A stretch of DNA of 64,000 nt from Aureitalea marina (lineage in GTDB: Bacteria > Bacteroidota > Bacteroidia > Flavobacteriales > Flavobacteriaceae). The notes under the pieces are model-generated. The model searched no databases and was not told the origin of the DNA. It saw nothing but the letters and a program-made list of their open reading frames with translations. The stretch's first letter is position 1. Each line of letters opens with the position of its first letter. Positions 35,223 through 44,234 of the stretch are shown here, one piece after another. The translations under genes and the position numbers were made by a program. The stretch is taken from assembly GCF_002943755.1 (NCBI RefSeq), contig NZ_MQUB01000001.1:2034501-2098500 (forward strand). Direction: 5' to 3'.

Positions 35223-36330
35223 TCTGCTCCAAGACCCAGAGGTAATCCGATCTATTTTCTACCAAATCGCGACCACTGAGGTCCACGATCTTGATATTGT
35301 CCTGGTGCTGCTGCTTGATGTAATCCAGGTAGCCCTGGTTAATCTTATCCAGGTAATTTCCTTCTATGGTCTTTTCGTAAGAGCGACCCCGCTTCTTGAT
35401 ATTCTTGAGCAGTTGCCCAGTTTCCTGGTAGAGGTAAACATAGACGTCAGGCTTGGGTAATTCCTTGTGCATCAGGCTGAACAACTTCTTAAAGAGCTCA
35501 AATTCCTCTTCCACCAAGGTCACCTGAGCAAAAATCAGGGACTTATAGACATCGTAATCTGCGATCACACAGTCCTTGAAAAGGTCGTATTGAGTAATGT
35601 CTTCGGCTAGCTGCTGGTAGCGATCTGCCAGGAAAGACATTTCCAAGGGGAAGGCGTATCGATTCTGATCTTGATAAAATTTGGGCAGGAAAGGATTGTC
35701 CTTAAAACGTTCCAGTATGAGTTTGGCGTTGAATTCGGTGGCCATTTGGTTAGCCAGGCTGGTCTTCCCGGCCCCTATATTCCCTTCAATGGCGATATAA
35801 CTGAACTTACTTAAATCCCAGTCTTTTCTGGGGTTTCTCAGCCATTTGGAAAGGCGCTCAATAGGTTCCTCTGCCAATTGCCCCAAGAGTTCTTGGGTTG
35901 TCTTTTTTAAGACCGGATGTTCAAGCTCCGGGGCCAGGTCGTTCAGCGGTTTGAGCACAAAGGACCTTTTCTGCAGATGCGGATGCGGGATCTTCAGGGT
36001 CTTGGTCTCCTTGATTTCGTCCCCGTAGTAGAGGATATCTAGGTCGATCGGGCGGGAAGTATAGCCTTCCTTCTTTTTGCGCCGACGGCCCATATCCTTT
36101 TCAATGGCTAGCAACTCCTTGAGTAGCTTACCAGGTTTTAGTCTGGTGTGTACTGCTATGACGGCATTGAAGAAATCGTCTCCCTCAAAGCCCATGGCCG
36201 GGGTCTGGTATACCGGTGAGATTCGTTGAACAGCTCCCACCCGATAGTGGATGGCGTCTATGGCCAACTGCAACTGTTCAAACTTATGCCCCTGATTACT
36301 GCCCAGGGAAATATAGGTGAGGATGGGCAA
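35212..36330 (-). CDS. folK: HPPK-deoxynucleoside kinase fusion
   Basis: 372 residues from a TTG at 36330 (LPILTYISLGSNQGHK); an upstream GTG at 36405 adds 25 poorly conserved-looking residues. Domain 1 (1 to about 160) is HPPK: SLGSNQG, RPIDLDILYYG and PHP. It pyrophosphorylates the pterin in folate synthesis. Domain 2 (from about 178) is a deoxynucleoside kinase with P-loop GNIGAGKT and the DRYQQLAED and ERF regions. The fusion is typical of Bacteroidota. The two activities are otherwise unconnected. Confidence 0.88.
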   Translation of the reverse strand: MPILTYISLGSNQGHKFEQLQLAIDAIHYRVGAVQRISPVYQTPAMGFEGDDFFNAVIAVHTRLKPGKLLKELLAIEKDMGRRRKKKEGYTSRPIDLDILYYGDEIKETKTLKIPHPHLQKRSFVLKPLNDLAPELEHPVLKKTTQELLGQLAEEPIERLSKWLRNPRKDWDLSKFSYIAIEGNIGAGKTSLANQMATEFNAKLILERFKDNPFLPKFYQDQNRYAFPLEMSFLADRYQQLAEDITQYDLFKDCVIADYDVYKSLIFAQVTLVEEEFELFKKLFSLMHKELPKPDVYVYLYQETGQLLKNIKKRGRSYEKTIEGNYLDKINQGYLDYIKQQHQDNIKIVDLSGRDLVENRSDYLWVLEQIRS

Positions 36331-36389
36331 TTTGATCAAAAATGGTTTTACCTTTAACGAAATTACACAATCCAATGGATTCCACGTAG

Positions 36390-37121
36390 TTGGTATCCCA
36401 TTCACCTATCGACCGGACAAGACAAATACGAGCCCAACGCATCTACCTCATCCTGGCAGCCCTGTTTATCTGCTCCTTGGTAGTGTCCAACCTGATCTTT
36501 CAAAAGTTCTTTTATTGGGATTTCTTCGGTCTCTACACCTTCGAGATCTCGGTGGGCATACTGCCCTATCCTATCACCTTTCTGATCACCGACCTAATCT
36601 CTGAGGTCTATGGTAAAAAGAAGGCCAACCAGGTAGTGACCGCAGGTATCTTCGCGTCCTTTTTCTCTTTGCTGATCGTCTACATAGGGAATGCCGTGCC
36701 CGCCACGGAGTGGAGTCCTGTAAACGACAGCTTGTTCACCAAAGTATTTGGGGCCACAGCCGTAGCTGTATTTGCCTCCATGATGGCCTACCTGCTAGCC
36801 CAGTACATCGACATCTATATCTTCCACTTCTGGAAACGACTTACCAAGGGAAAGCATCTGTGGCTTAGAAATAACTTCTCCACTTTCACCTCCCAATTTG
36901 TGGACACCTTTACGGTCCTCTTCCTGCTTTGCAGCTTTGGAAAGATCGAATGGAGCTTGTTCCAAGGCTTGTTGATCAGCGGTTTCTTATTTAAGGTTTT
37001 GGTTGCTGCACTGGACACACCCATCCTCTATGCCGCCGTCTACGGGCTCCGCAAATACCTGGGGTTGGAATTTGCCCAGGAGATCACCGATGTAAACCTG
37101 CTACTGACCGAAGAGGAATAG
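36390..37121 (+). CDS. Queuosine precursor transporter (YhhQ/DUF165)
   Basis: 243 residues, six to seven membrane helices. The family core reads ISVGILPYPITFLITDLISE, with a conserved acidic pair and the VYGKKKANQVV loop. It imports 7-deazaguanine bases for queuosine tRNA modification. The likely start is a TTG at 36390: the only upstream in-frame ATG (36375) is followed at once by TAG. It is divergent from folK, leaving about 60 bases for both promoters. Confidence 0.85.
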   Translation: MVSHSPIDRTRQIRAQRIYLILAALFICSLVVSNLIFQKFFYWDFFGLYTFEISVGILPYPITFLITDLISEVYGKKKANQVVTAGIFASFFSLLIVYIGNAVPATEWSPVNDSLFTKVFGATAVAVFASMMAYLLAQYIDIYIFHFWKRLTKGKHLWLRNNFSTFTSQFVDTFTVLFLLCSFGKIEWSLFQGLLISGFLFKVLVAALDTPILYAAVYGLRKYLGLEFAQEITDVNLLLTEEE

Positions 37122-37163
37122 CCTTGAGCGTAAGGTTTTAAAGCGGGCTGCTACTAAGCCCAT

Positions 37164-37793
37164 ATGATCATTTTATTTTTATTGATCGGATTGATATTGG
37201 CTGCCGTTGGAGGTGCCCCTCTGGGTGCTTCCAATATCGCGGTCGTTTCTGCGGCCACCTCAGGCAATCAGATCCGGGCGCGCAGATTGATCCTGGGAGC
37301 CGGTTTGGGCGAAGTGGCCCTGGCTTTCCTGGCCGTATGTTATTCCAGCTTGTTGGCGGAATTCTTCCAGATGAATCCTTGGGTGCAGGCCAGTTTTATC
37401 GGACTGTTCTTTCTTGTTGGTATCGGATTTCTACTGGCAACAAGACTGCGCCATTTCCCGAAAGTAAAGACTCCTAAACTGCCTGAAACGGCCCTTAGCT
37501 CCGGATTCTTACTCGCATTTTTAAACCCACCCGTACTGCTTTTCTGGATCTTGGCCATCGGCCTAAGCAGCCGCTATCTCTTACCCATTTCGGATCAAAG
37601 CTCCATACTGGTGTTATCACTGTTCTTTTTGGGAGTGATGCTGGGAAAAGCAATGATATTGCAGGCTTACGCCCTTTATGGTAAACGGATACAAGAACGC
37701 GGAGCAGGAGATAAGAACAAGCTATACCGCCTGATCGGTGTAGTACTGATCGTGCTATCTACGCTTCAGGGGCTGCGGTTTTTCCTGATTTGA
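37164..37793 (+). CDS. LysE family exporter
   Basis: 209 residues, six predicted helices. It opens with the LysE-type segment GGAPLGASNIAVVSAATSGN, and a second core GFLLAFLNPPVLLFWIL carries the NP motif. Members export amino acids or related small molecules. The substrate is unknown. It lies 42 bases after the queuosine transporter and overlaps the convergent DUF2797 gene by 35 bases. Confidence 0.85.
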   Translation: MIILFLLIGLILAAVGGAPLGASNIAVVSAATSGNQIRARRLILGAGLGEVALAFLAVCYSSLLAEFFQMNPWVQASFIGLFFLVGIGFLLATRLRHFPKVKTPKLPETALSSGFLLAFLNPPVLLFWILAIGLSSRYLLPISDQSSILVLSLFFLGVMLGKAMILQAYALYGKRIQERGAGDKNKLYRLIGVVLIVLSTLQGLRFFLI

Positions 37794-38580
37794 TCCCCAG
37801 GCGGATCACATAACCTTCGTGGCCTCGCAGGTTGAATACCCGGTTATCCGACAGCAACAGATACTGCCCTTTGATCCCTTCTAAGGTACCTTCAAATGCC
37901 GGTGTCTTCTCCAAATTCAAACTAGCAATCTTCTCCGGGTATTTGTTTACTGGAAAGTTGATCTGGGTCTCGGTATTGTTCTCTAGAAAATACTCCTTGG
38001 TCTCCTCCGGGATGAATTCCTTCAGTTTGTCCCGCCAGTCGGCCAGGTCCTCATCTTTCACGTCGTTTTTTAGCATGGTCCGCCAGTTGGTCTTATCGCT
38101 GACGTGTTCTTTCAGCGCCACTTCCGCGACCCCGGCCAAATACCGATTGGGAACCTCCAAGATCTCCATGGCCTCATGGGCTCCCTGGTCGATCCATCGC
38201 GTGGGTACTTGGGTTTTACGGGTGACTCCAACTTTGACGTTCGAGCTGTTGGCCAGGTAGACGATATGCGGTTGCAGTTGCACCTTTTTCTCGTACTCCA
38301 GGTCCCTATCCTCCTGTCCCAGATGGGCTTTGGATAGTTCGGGGCGCATCACCCAATCTGCAGCCTGGGGGATCTCGTAAAAGCAGTCGTAGCAATAACC
38401 CTGGCGGAAGATCTTCTTGTCCTTACCACAATTCAAACATTGGTAGTGTACAAAAGTGATGCTGATCTCCCGACCGATGAGCTGGTTCATATGCAGGACA
38501 TCATCCTCGAAATTCAAGAAATACTGGATGGTATCGTCCAATTCTACCGGCATTTTCATCAAGACCCCTTGGTAATCCAT
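37759..38580 (-). CDS. DUF2797 protein (zinc ribbon plus GIY-YIG-like part)
   Basis: 273 residues. A CxxC...CxxC zinc ribbon (CLNCGKDKKIFRQGYCYDC) lies near residues 49-67. A GIY-YIG-like strand-loop (IVYLANSSNVKVGVTRK) follows at about residue 107. A helical C-terminus completes it. DUF2797 proteins are uncharacterised; nuclease or RNA-linked roles are only suggested by the folds. The 3' end overlaps the lysE-type gene. Confidence 0.85.
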   Translation of the reverse strand: MDYQGVLMKMPVELDDTIQYFLNFEDDVLHMNQLIGREISITFVHYQCLNCGKDKKIFRQGYCYDCFYEIPQAADWVMRPELSKAHLGQEDRDLEYEKKVQLQPHIVYLANSSNVKVGVTRKTQVPTRWIDQGAHEAMEILEVPNRYLAGVAEVALKEHVSDKTNWRTMLKNDVKDEDLADWRDKLKEFIPEETKEYFLENNTETQINFPVNKYPEKIASLNLEKTPAFEGTLEGIKGQYLLLSDNRVFNLRGHEGYVIRLGIKSGKTAAPEA

Positions 38581-38624
38581 GCTGATTTTTTTCTATTTTT
38601 AGCCCAATAAAGATAGGGTAAAAC

Positions 38625-40142
38625 ATGCCAATCCCAATCGTAAATTCTATCGCCTCCTGGTTCCTCAAAAAGCGGTCCCACCAGATCGAACTTTTTGTGA
38701 AATACCCCATTGAGGTACAGGAAGAACTGTTGCAACACCTCATCTCCAAAGGGAGAAATACGGAGGTGGGAAAACGCTATGATTTTGCCTCTATTCGCAC
38801 CTACCAGGACTTTGCCAGGCAGGTGCCGGTCTCTACCTACGAGGAGATCGAATACGACATCGAACGGACCCGTCAAGGGACCCGCAACATTTTCTGGCCG
38901 GGACATATCAAGTTCTTCGCCAAATCCAGTGGGACCACTTCTTCCAAGAGCAAGTTCATCCCGGTTAGTTTAGAATCCCTGGAAGATTGCCATTATGCAG
39001 CATCCAAGGACCTCTTATGCATGTATTTGAACAACAATCCAGATGCCGAATTGTTCCTGGGCAAAAGTTTGCGTTTGGGCGGAAGTAAGGAGCTTTATGA
39101 GCAAAATGGGACCGTTTTTGGCGATTTATCGGCCATTTTGATCGATAATATGCCATTTTGGGCCGAATTTTCATCAACTCCGAGTAATGACGTCTCCCTG
39201 ATGTCAGACTGGGAAACCAAGATGCAGGCCATTGTAGACGAGACCATCATGGAAAATGTGACCAGCCTGGCTGGAGTACCCTCCTGGATGCTGGTCTTGC
39301 TGAATCATGTCCTGGAAAAGACCGGGGCGGAGTCTGTGCTGGAGATCTGGCCTAACCTGGAGGTCTATTTCCACGGAGGGGTCAGTTTTGAACCCTATCG
39401 GGATCAGTACCAGAAGATATTACCGAGTTCTGATTTCCGCTATTACGAGATATACAACGCCTCCGAAGGCTTTTTCGCCATCCAGGACCAAAACGACAGC
39501 AATGAACTGTTGCTGATGCTGGATTACGGCATCTTCTACGAATTCATCCCCATGGACACCTATGGCAGACCGGAAGAGAAGGTCATCCCGCTAAGCGAGG
39601 TGGAAGTAGGAAAGAATTACGCCATAATCATCACTACCAATGCAGGATTGTGGCGCTATAAGATCGGGGATACGGTGAGGTTCACTTCCATCAGTCCGTA
39701 TCGGATCAAGGTCAGTGGACGCACCAAACACCATATCAACGTATTTGGAGAGGAATTGATCATCGAAAATGCCGAAACCGCCTTAAAAAAGACGGCCAAG
39801 GCCCACGATCTGGAGATCGTGGATTATACGGCAGGCCCCATCTTTATGGAAGGTCGGGAAAAAGGCGCCCACGAATGGATCATCGAATTCAAACAACCCC
39901 CAACGGACCTGGTTGGTTTCAGTTCCAAGTTGGACCTGGCGCTACAAGAGGTAAATTCCGACTACGAGGCCAAGCGGTATAACAATACTACTCTAAACCC
40001 ACCCACAGTACATTGTGCCCGGGAAAAGCTGTTCTACGATTGGCTGAAGGAGAAGGATAAATTGGGCGGACAGCACAAGATCCCCAGGCTCTCCAATACC
40101 CGGGAATACGTGGACGAATTATTGCGTCTGAACGACAATTAA
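38625..40142 (+). CDS. GH3 family acyl-adenylate/acyltransferase-like protein
   Basis: 505 residues. It has the GH3 layout: FWPGHIKFFAKSSGTTSSKSK (the ATP-binding serine/threonine loop), a YNASEGFF motif, and GLWRYKIGDTVRFT near the hinge. Plant GH3 enzymes conjugate acids to amino acids. The bacterial function is unknown. The ATG lies 45 bases from the divergent DUF2797 start, so the promoters overlap. Confidence 0.88.
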   Translation: MPIPIVNSIASWFLKKRSHQIELFVKYPIEVQEELLQHLISKGRNTEVGKRYDFASIRTYQDFARQVPVSTYEEIEYDIERTRQGTRNIFWPGHIKFFAKSSGTTSSKSKFIPVSLESLEDCHYAASKDLLCMYLNNNPDAELFLGKSLRLGGSKELYEQNGTVFGDLSAILIDNMPFWAEFSSTPSNDVSLMSDWETKMQAIVDETIMENVTSLAGVPSWMLVLLNHVLEKTGAESVLEIWPNLEVYFHGGVSFEPYRDQYQKILPSSDFRYYEIYNASEGFFAIQDQNDSNELLLMLDYGIFYEFIPMDTYGRPEEKVIPLSEVEVGKNYAIIITTNAGLWRYKIGDTVRFTSISPYRIKVSGRTKHHINVFGEELIIENAETALKKTAKAHDLEIVDYTAGPIFMEGREKGAHEWIIEFKQPPTDLVGFSSKLDLALQEVNSDYEAKRYNNTTLNPPTVHCAREKLFYDWLKEKDKLGGQHKIPRLSNTREYVDELLRLNDN

Positions 40143-40264
40143 GAACCTGATTTCTTAGAATCCCATTTACCGAATTTTCTGACAATTCAACGAGTTTATT
40201 TGTAGGAATATTCTACTCGCCCTACTTTAGTATCAAAGAATTAGCAGTTGGGGCTGTTAAAGGG

Positions 40265-40309
40265 AACTGTACATAAGAAGAATGGTTCAGCAAACCATAC
40301 AGTTTACCC
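40265..40309 (+). ncRNA. Nested hairpin after the GH3 gene (candidate structured RNA)
   Basis: AACTGTA pairs with TACAGTT around an inner ATGGTT-CAGCA-AACCAT stem; GGG and CCC lie just outside. It is about 120 bases after the GH3 stop and 25 bases before the terminator. There is no sequence match to a known RNA that I can name. Confidence 0.3.
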
Positions 40310-40333
40310 GAAACATTTCGAGTATTGAGACAA

Positions 40334-40359
40334 GAAAGCCGGAGGAGACTCCGGCTTTC
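40334..40359. terminator. Bidirectional terminator between GH3 and clpX
   Basis: GAAAGCCGGAG-GAGA-CTCCGGCTTTC: a perfect 11-bp stem with tetraloop, 24 bases before the convergent clpX stop. It probably serves both genes. Confidence 0.8.
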
Positions 40360-40382
40360 GTCATTTGTAATTAGCAGATTTC

Positions 40383-41615
40383 CTAAGAAACCGCTTTTAG
40401 CTTCTTAATGGTGGTCTTGTTAAGCTTTTCCCTGGCGTATTCCACATCTACTACCAGCTTCTTATCCTCTGTTCCCGGCATATCGAACATGGCATCGGTC
40501 AGAACGGCCTCACAAAGCGAGCGCAGCCCTCGGGCACCTAGTTTGTATTCAATGGCTTGGTCTACGATGAAATCCAGTGCGTCTTCCGTCAGGCTGAGTT
40601 CGATCTCGTCCATCTCGAACAACTTAACGTATTGCTTCACAATAGCGTTCTTAGGTTCGGTCAAGATGGCTCTCAGAGTATTCTTGTCCAGTGGGTTCAT
40701 ATAAGTGAGCACCGGCAAGCGGCCAATGATCTCCGGGATCAATCCATAATCCTTCAGGTCCTTGGGGATAATGTACTTCAGCAGATTATCTCGCTCCAGG
40801 GTATGTTCACTTTTGGAAGCGCTGAACCCGACGGCCTGCATATTGAGCCGCTTGGAGATATTTCGCTCTATCCCGTCAAAGGCACCTCCGGCAATAAAGA
40901 GGATGTTCTCTGTATTGACCTCGATGAATTTTTGATCCGGGTGTTTACGGCCTCCCTTGGGTGGCACGTTGACAACGGTTCCTTCCAACAACTTCAGCAG
41001 GGCCTGTTGTACCCCTTCTCCGCTCACGTCACGGGTTATGGAAGGATTATCACTTTTACGTGCGATCTTGTCGATCTCATCGATAAAGACGATCCCGTTT
41101 TGGGCTTTCTCCACATTGTAATCTGCAGCCTGAAGCAGACGGGTTAAAATGCTCTCCACATCTTCTCCCACATAACCGGCCTCGGTCAAAACAGTGGCGT
41201 CCACTATGGCAAGCGGCACATTGAGCATGCGCGCAATGGTCTTGGCCATCAGGGTCTTCCCGGTACCGGTTTGCCCAACGATGACGATATTACTCTTCTG
41301 GATCTCGATATCATCCTCGGTCTTGGGCTGCAGCAACCGCTTGTAGTGGTTATAAACTGCCACGGACATCACCTTCTTGGTATATTCCTGCCCAATGATG
41401 TAGTCGTCCAGAAAAGCCTTGATCGCCTTGGGCTTCTTCAGGATCATCTCCTTACTCAGCTCATGGTTGTTCGAATGCAGAGCCTCTTCGACCACAATCC
41501 CATGGGCCTGCTCGATACAACGATCGCATATATGGGCATCCAATCCCGCGATCAGCAGGTTGGTCTCCGCCTTTTTACGGCCACAAAACGAACATTCCAA
41601 TTCCTCTTTCGACAT
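40383..41615 (-). CDS. clpX: ClpX, ATPase subunit of Clp protease
   Basis: 410 residues. N-terminal zinc-binding domain with C8, C11, C30 and C33; Walker A GQTGTGKT (114-121); Walker [13 protein letters not shown]; pore loop GYVG; and a VGF tripeptide (in AVGFSAS) that docks on ClpP. It unfolds tagged proteins and feeds them to ClpP. Gene order tig-clpP-clpX is the usual one; it starts 21 bases after clpP. Confidence 0.96.
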   Translation of the reverse strand: MSKEELECSFCGRKKAETNLLIAGLDAHICDRCIEQAHGIVVEEALHSNNHELSKEMILKKPKAIKAFLDDYIIGQEYTKKVMSVAVYNHYKRLLQPKTEDDIEIQKSNIVIVGQTGTGKTLMAKTIARMLNVPLAIVDATVLTEAGYVGEDVESILTRLLQAADYNVEKAQNGIVFIDEIDKIARKSDNPSITRDVSGEGVQQALLKLLEGTVVNVPPKGGRKHPDQKFIEVNTENILFIAGGAFDGIERNISKRLNMQAVGFSASKSEHTLERDNLLKYIIPKDLKDYGLIPEIIGRLPVLTYMNPLDKNTLRAILTEPKNAIVKQYVKLFEMDEIELSLTEDALDFIVDQAIEYKLGARGLRSLCEAVLTDAMFDMPGTEDKKLVVDVEYAREKLNKTTIKKLKAVS

Positions 41616-41636
41616 CTTCCTCGTCTTAGGTTTCTC

Positions 41637-42311
41637 TTAGTTTCGGGACAGGATCTCGTCGATCATCCCGTATTCTTTAGCCTTATCGGCCTTCATCCAA
41701 TAATCCCGGTCACTGTCTTCGTAAACCTTCTCGAAGGTCTGACCAGAATGGTTGGCAATAATGTGATACAATTCGTCCTTCAGGGTCAGGATCTCTCTGG
41801 CCGTGATCTCGATATCACTGGCCTGTCCTTGAGCCCCTCCCAATGGCTGGTGGATCATCACTCGGGAGTGGGTCAAACCACTGCGCTTGCCTTTGTGACC
41901 AGCACATAGCAATACGGCCGCCATGGAGGCTGCCATCCCGGTACAGATCGTTGCCACATCCGGCTTGATGAACTGCATGGTATCGTATATCCCCAGGCCA
42001 GCATAAACGCTTCCTCCAGGAGAGTTAATGTATATCTGTATGTCCTTGGTGGCGTCCGTACTCTCCAAAAAGAGCAACTGGGCCTGAATGATGTTTGCTA
42101 CCTGGTCGTTGATCCCGGTGCCCATAAAGATGATGCGGTCCATCATCAGACGGGAGAACACGTCCATGGCCACGGCGTTCATCTGCCGCTCCTCAATAAT
42201 ATTAGGGGTTAGGCCCACGGGATACATGCTGGATACGATCTTGTCGTAATAGGTGCTGCTCACTCCCTGGTCCTTGATTGCAAAGTCTTTGAATTCCTTG
42301 GTATAATTCAT
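41637..42311 (-). CDS. clpP: ClpP, protease subunit
   Basis: 224 residues. Nucleophile Ser129 (TGMAASMAA) and His154 (VMIHQP) are in place, with the oxyanion-hole NSPGG near 96. A short N-terminal extension may be a propeptide. It degrades proteins delivered by ClpX. It lies between trigger factor (with a terminator between) and clpX. Confidence 0.96.
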   Translation of the reverse strand: MNYTKEFKDFAIKDQGVSSTYYDKIVSSMYPVGLTPNIIEERQMNAVAMDVFSRLMMDRIIFMGTGINDQVANIIQAQLLFLESTDATKDIQIYINSPGGSVYAGLGIYDTMQFIKPDVATICTGMAASMAAVLLCAGHKGKRSGLTHSRVMIHQPLGGAQGQASDIEITAREILTLKDELYHIIANHSGQTFEKVYEDSDRDYWMKADKAKEYGMIDEILSRN

Positions 42312-42331
42312 AAGTATGTTCAGGTTCTCTG

Positions 42332-42375
42332 ATAAAAAAATAAAGCGCTGAATTGGTTTAATTCAACGCTTTAAA
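42332..42375 (-). terminator. Terminator or attenuator between tig and clpP
   Basis: On the minus strand AAAGCG-TTGAATT pairs with AATTCA-GCGCTTT, followed by ATTTTTTTATC. It ends most tig transcripts. Read-through would supply clpPX, for which no separate good promoter box was found. Confidence 0.8.
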
Positions 42376-42396
42376 GATAACTATTTTCGTGCTGAA

Positions 42397-43719
42397 TTAA
42401 GCGTAGGCCTCTTTGATAAAGGTCTCGTAATTGACCTCTTTAGTCTTCAATTTGGCGTTTTCCTTGTAGAAATCCAACATTTTGTTGGTTCCCAGCTGTT
42501 CGCTCATTCTTCTGACCTCGTCCTGGTTGGCCATGATACGGGCCACTATACCTTCCACTTCTTCGTCTGTTGGGTTGGTCTGACCAAATTGGGCCATTTG
42601 GGCGCGGATCATGTCCGACGCATAGGATTTTAACTCCTCGAAGGTGATCTCCAGGTTGTTGTCCTTGCGCAGTTTGGCTTCGATAAGTTGGTAACGCAGT
42701 CCCTTTTCAGAACGCTCCCACTCGGCCTGTGCTTCCTCGTCTGTCAGTTCTTTCTCCCCGGAAACCTGAATCCAACGTTGCAAGAATTCTTCCGGCAGGT
42801 CGAACTTGGTGTTCTCTATGGCAGAATCAACCACATCGTTCAGCAGCTTCTGATCGCTCTGTTGCACAAATTGAGACTCGGCGTCTTCCTTGATCTTTTG
42901 ACGCAGTGCCTCTTCTGAGGTTACCACACCAGGGCCAAATAATTTATCGAACAATTCCTGGTCCATCTCGGCCAGTTCCCGAGCGTTCACTTCTTCTAAA
43001 GTTAGCTTGACGGTGATATCCAACCCCTTTGCTTCCTCCTGTGATACACCCAGATAGCGGGTATTCTGATGCTCGTCGGCAAAGAGATTCTTGGTCTTTA
43101 GCTCGATCACATCTCCCGGTTTTGCACCCAGGATGGCCTTAAGTTGAGACTTGCCTTTGACCACTTCAGTCTCGAAAGTGGTCTTTTGCTCCATCTCCTT
43201 TTCGTCAGAAGTAAAGGTACCGGTGATCTCATCTCCGGCTTCTACTTCTTGCTTATTGATCAGCTTTCCGTACTGCTTGCGGATGGTCTTGACCTGGTTG
43301 TCGATCATTTCATCGTCGGCAACAACCTTATATTGGGTGATGTTCTTTCTACCTTGCAATTTCACATCAAAATCAGGGGCCAGTCCCAAGTCGAATTGGA
43401 AAGAGAAATCCTCCCCATCCCAATCGATATCCTGCTCGTTCTTAGGTAGTGGATTACCCAAAACTTCCAGTTTCTCTTCGGTCAGGAATTTCCCCAAATT
43501 GTCCTGCAGTAGCTTGTTGACCTCTTCTACCAGCACAGCCTTCCCGTATTGCTTGCGGACCATACCCATAGGCACATGTCCCTTTCTAAAGCCAGGAATA
43601 TTGGCACTCTTCCGATAGTTGTTCAGAATATCGTTTACTTTCTGCGCGTAGTCGTCCTTTTGGATCTCTACAGTTACAACCGCGTTTAGGCTGTCGACGT
43701 CTTTTTTCGTAATGTTCAT
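42397..43719 (-). CDS. tig: Trigger factor
   Basis: 440 residues from ATG 43719 (MNITKKDVDSLNAVVTVEI); an upstream in-frame Met at 43755 lies across the promoter box. The ribosome-binding signature GFRKGHVP is near residue 44. The middle PPIase domain has lost some classical residues, as often in Bacteroidota. A long helical C-terminal chaperone domain follows. It holds nascent chains at the ribosome exit. Confidence 0.93.
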   Translation of the reverse strand: MNITKKDVDSLNAVVTVEIQKDDYAQKVNDILNNYRKSANIPGFRKGHVPMGMVRKQYGKAVLVEEVNKLLQDNLGKFLTEEKLEVLGNPLPKNEQDIDWDGEDFSFQFDLGLAPDFDVKLQGRKNITQYKVVADDEMIDNQVKTIRKQYGKLINKQEVEAGDEITGTFTSDEKEMEQKTTFETEVVKGKSQLKAILGAKPGDVIELKTKNLFADEHQNTRYLGVSQEEAKGLDITVKLTLEEVNARELAEMDQELFDKLFGPGVVTSEEALRQKIKEDAESQFVQQSDQKLLNDVVDSAIENTKFDLPEEFLQRWIQVSGEKELTDEEAQAEWERSEKGLRYQLIEAKLRKDNNLEITFEELKSYASDMIRAQMAQFGQTNPTDEEVEGIVARIMANQDEVRRMSEQLGTNKMLDFYKENAKLKTKEVNYETFIKEAYA

Positions 43720-43733
43720 TGAATACGTTTTTA

Positions 43734-43760
43734 CCACCCTTAAAATGGGTGGCAAAATTA
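43734..43760 (-). promoter_or_regulatory. tig promoter -7 box and start-site hairpin
   Basis: On the minus strand TAATTTTG (43760-43753) matches TAnnTTTG. Immediately downstream CCACCC-ATTTTAA-GGGTGG (43752-43734) forms a hairpin at the expected transcript 5' end, 15 bases before the ATG. Confidence 0.6.
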
Positions 43761-43808
43761 CGATAAATTCAAGAAGTTGACAAGCTTATACCCGTCCTTA
43801 TGAAGGGT

Positions 43809-44153
43809 TTAACGGTCTTCTTTCAGTACCGAGAACAAGATGGACTGCAAGATGGACAACAACAGACTAAAGAGCACGGCCCACCAGATTCCGTCGACAG
43901 CAAAGCCTCCGACAAAATAATCGGCCATCAGGATGATACAGGCATTGATGATTAGCAGGAAAAGACCAAAGGTCAGAATGGTTACCGGCAGGGTCAAAAT
44001 GACCAACAGTGGCTTTACAAAGAAGCGTAAAAGGGCTAGTACAAGTGCGACAATCACTGCGGTCCAATAACTGGTTACTTCCACTCCTGGCAGGATATAG
44101 GCCAGGATCATAACCGCAAGTGCGGTTAGTAGTAGTTTGACTATTGAATTCAT
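43809..44153 (-). CDS. Phage-holin-4-like small membrane protein (PF04020 type)
   Basis: 114 residues, four membrane helices separated by short loops (VKLLLTALAVMILAYILPG, LLRFFVKPLLVILTLPVTIL, FGLFLLIINACIILMADYF). The KPLLVILTLPVTILTFG stretch is the family mark. The name reflects hydrophobic pattern only; the family is chromosomal, with no phage context here. ATG 44153 preferred to 44159. Confidence 0.8.
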   Translation of the reverse strand: MNSIVKLLLTALAVMILAYILPGVEVTSYWTAVIVALVLALLRFFVKPLLVILTLPVTILTFGLFLLIINACIILMADYFVGGFAVDGIWWAVLFSLLLSILQSILFSVLKEDR

Positions 44154-44180
44154 AAACAATGGAGGTTGGTTGTTTTAAAG

Positions 44181-44209
44181 ATACAAAAAACCACCCCGAA
44201 GGGTGGTTT
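44181..44209 (-). terminator. Terminator of the lipase-lipoprotein operon
   Basis: On the minus strand AAACCACCC-TTCG-GGGTGGTTT is followed by TTTGTATC; TTCG is a very stable tetraloop. It ends the fadL-SGNH transcript, 26 bases after the stop. Confidence 0.85.
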
Positions 44210-44234
44210 CTTAAACCTTGTATGAAAAGGGCAA

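Noticed and set aside
43809-44153. Phage remnant because of the holin-like name
   Set aside because: The family is ordinary chromosomal; no other phage gene is nearby and its composition matches the neighbours.
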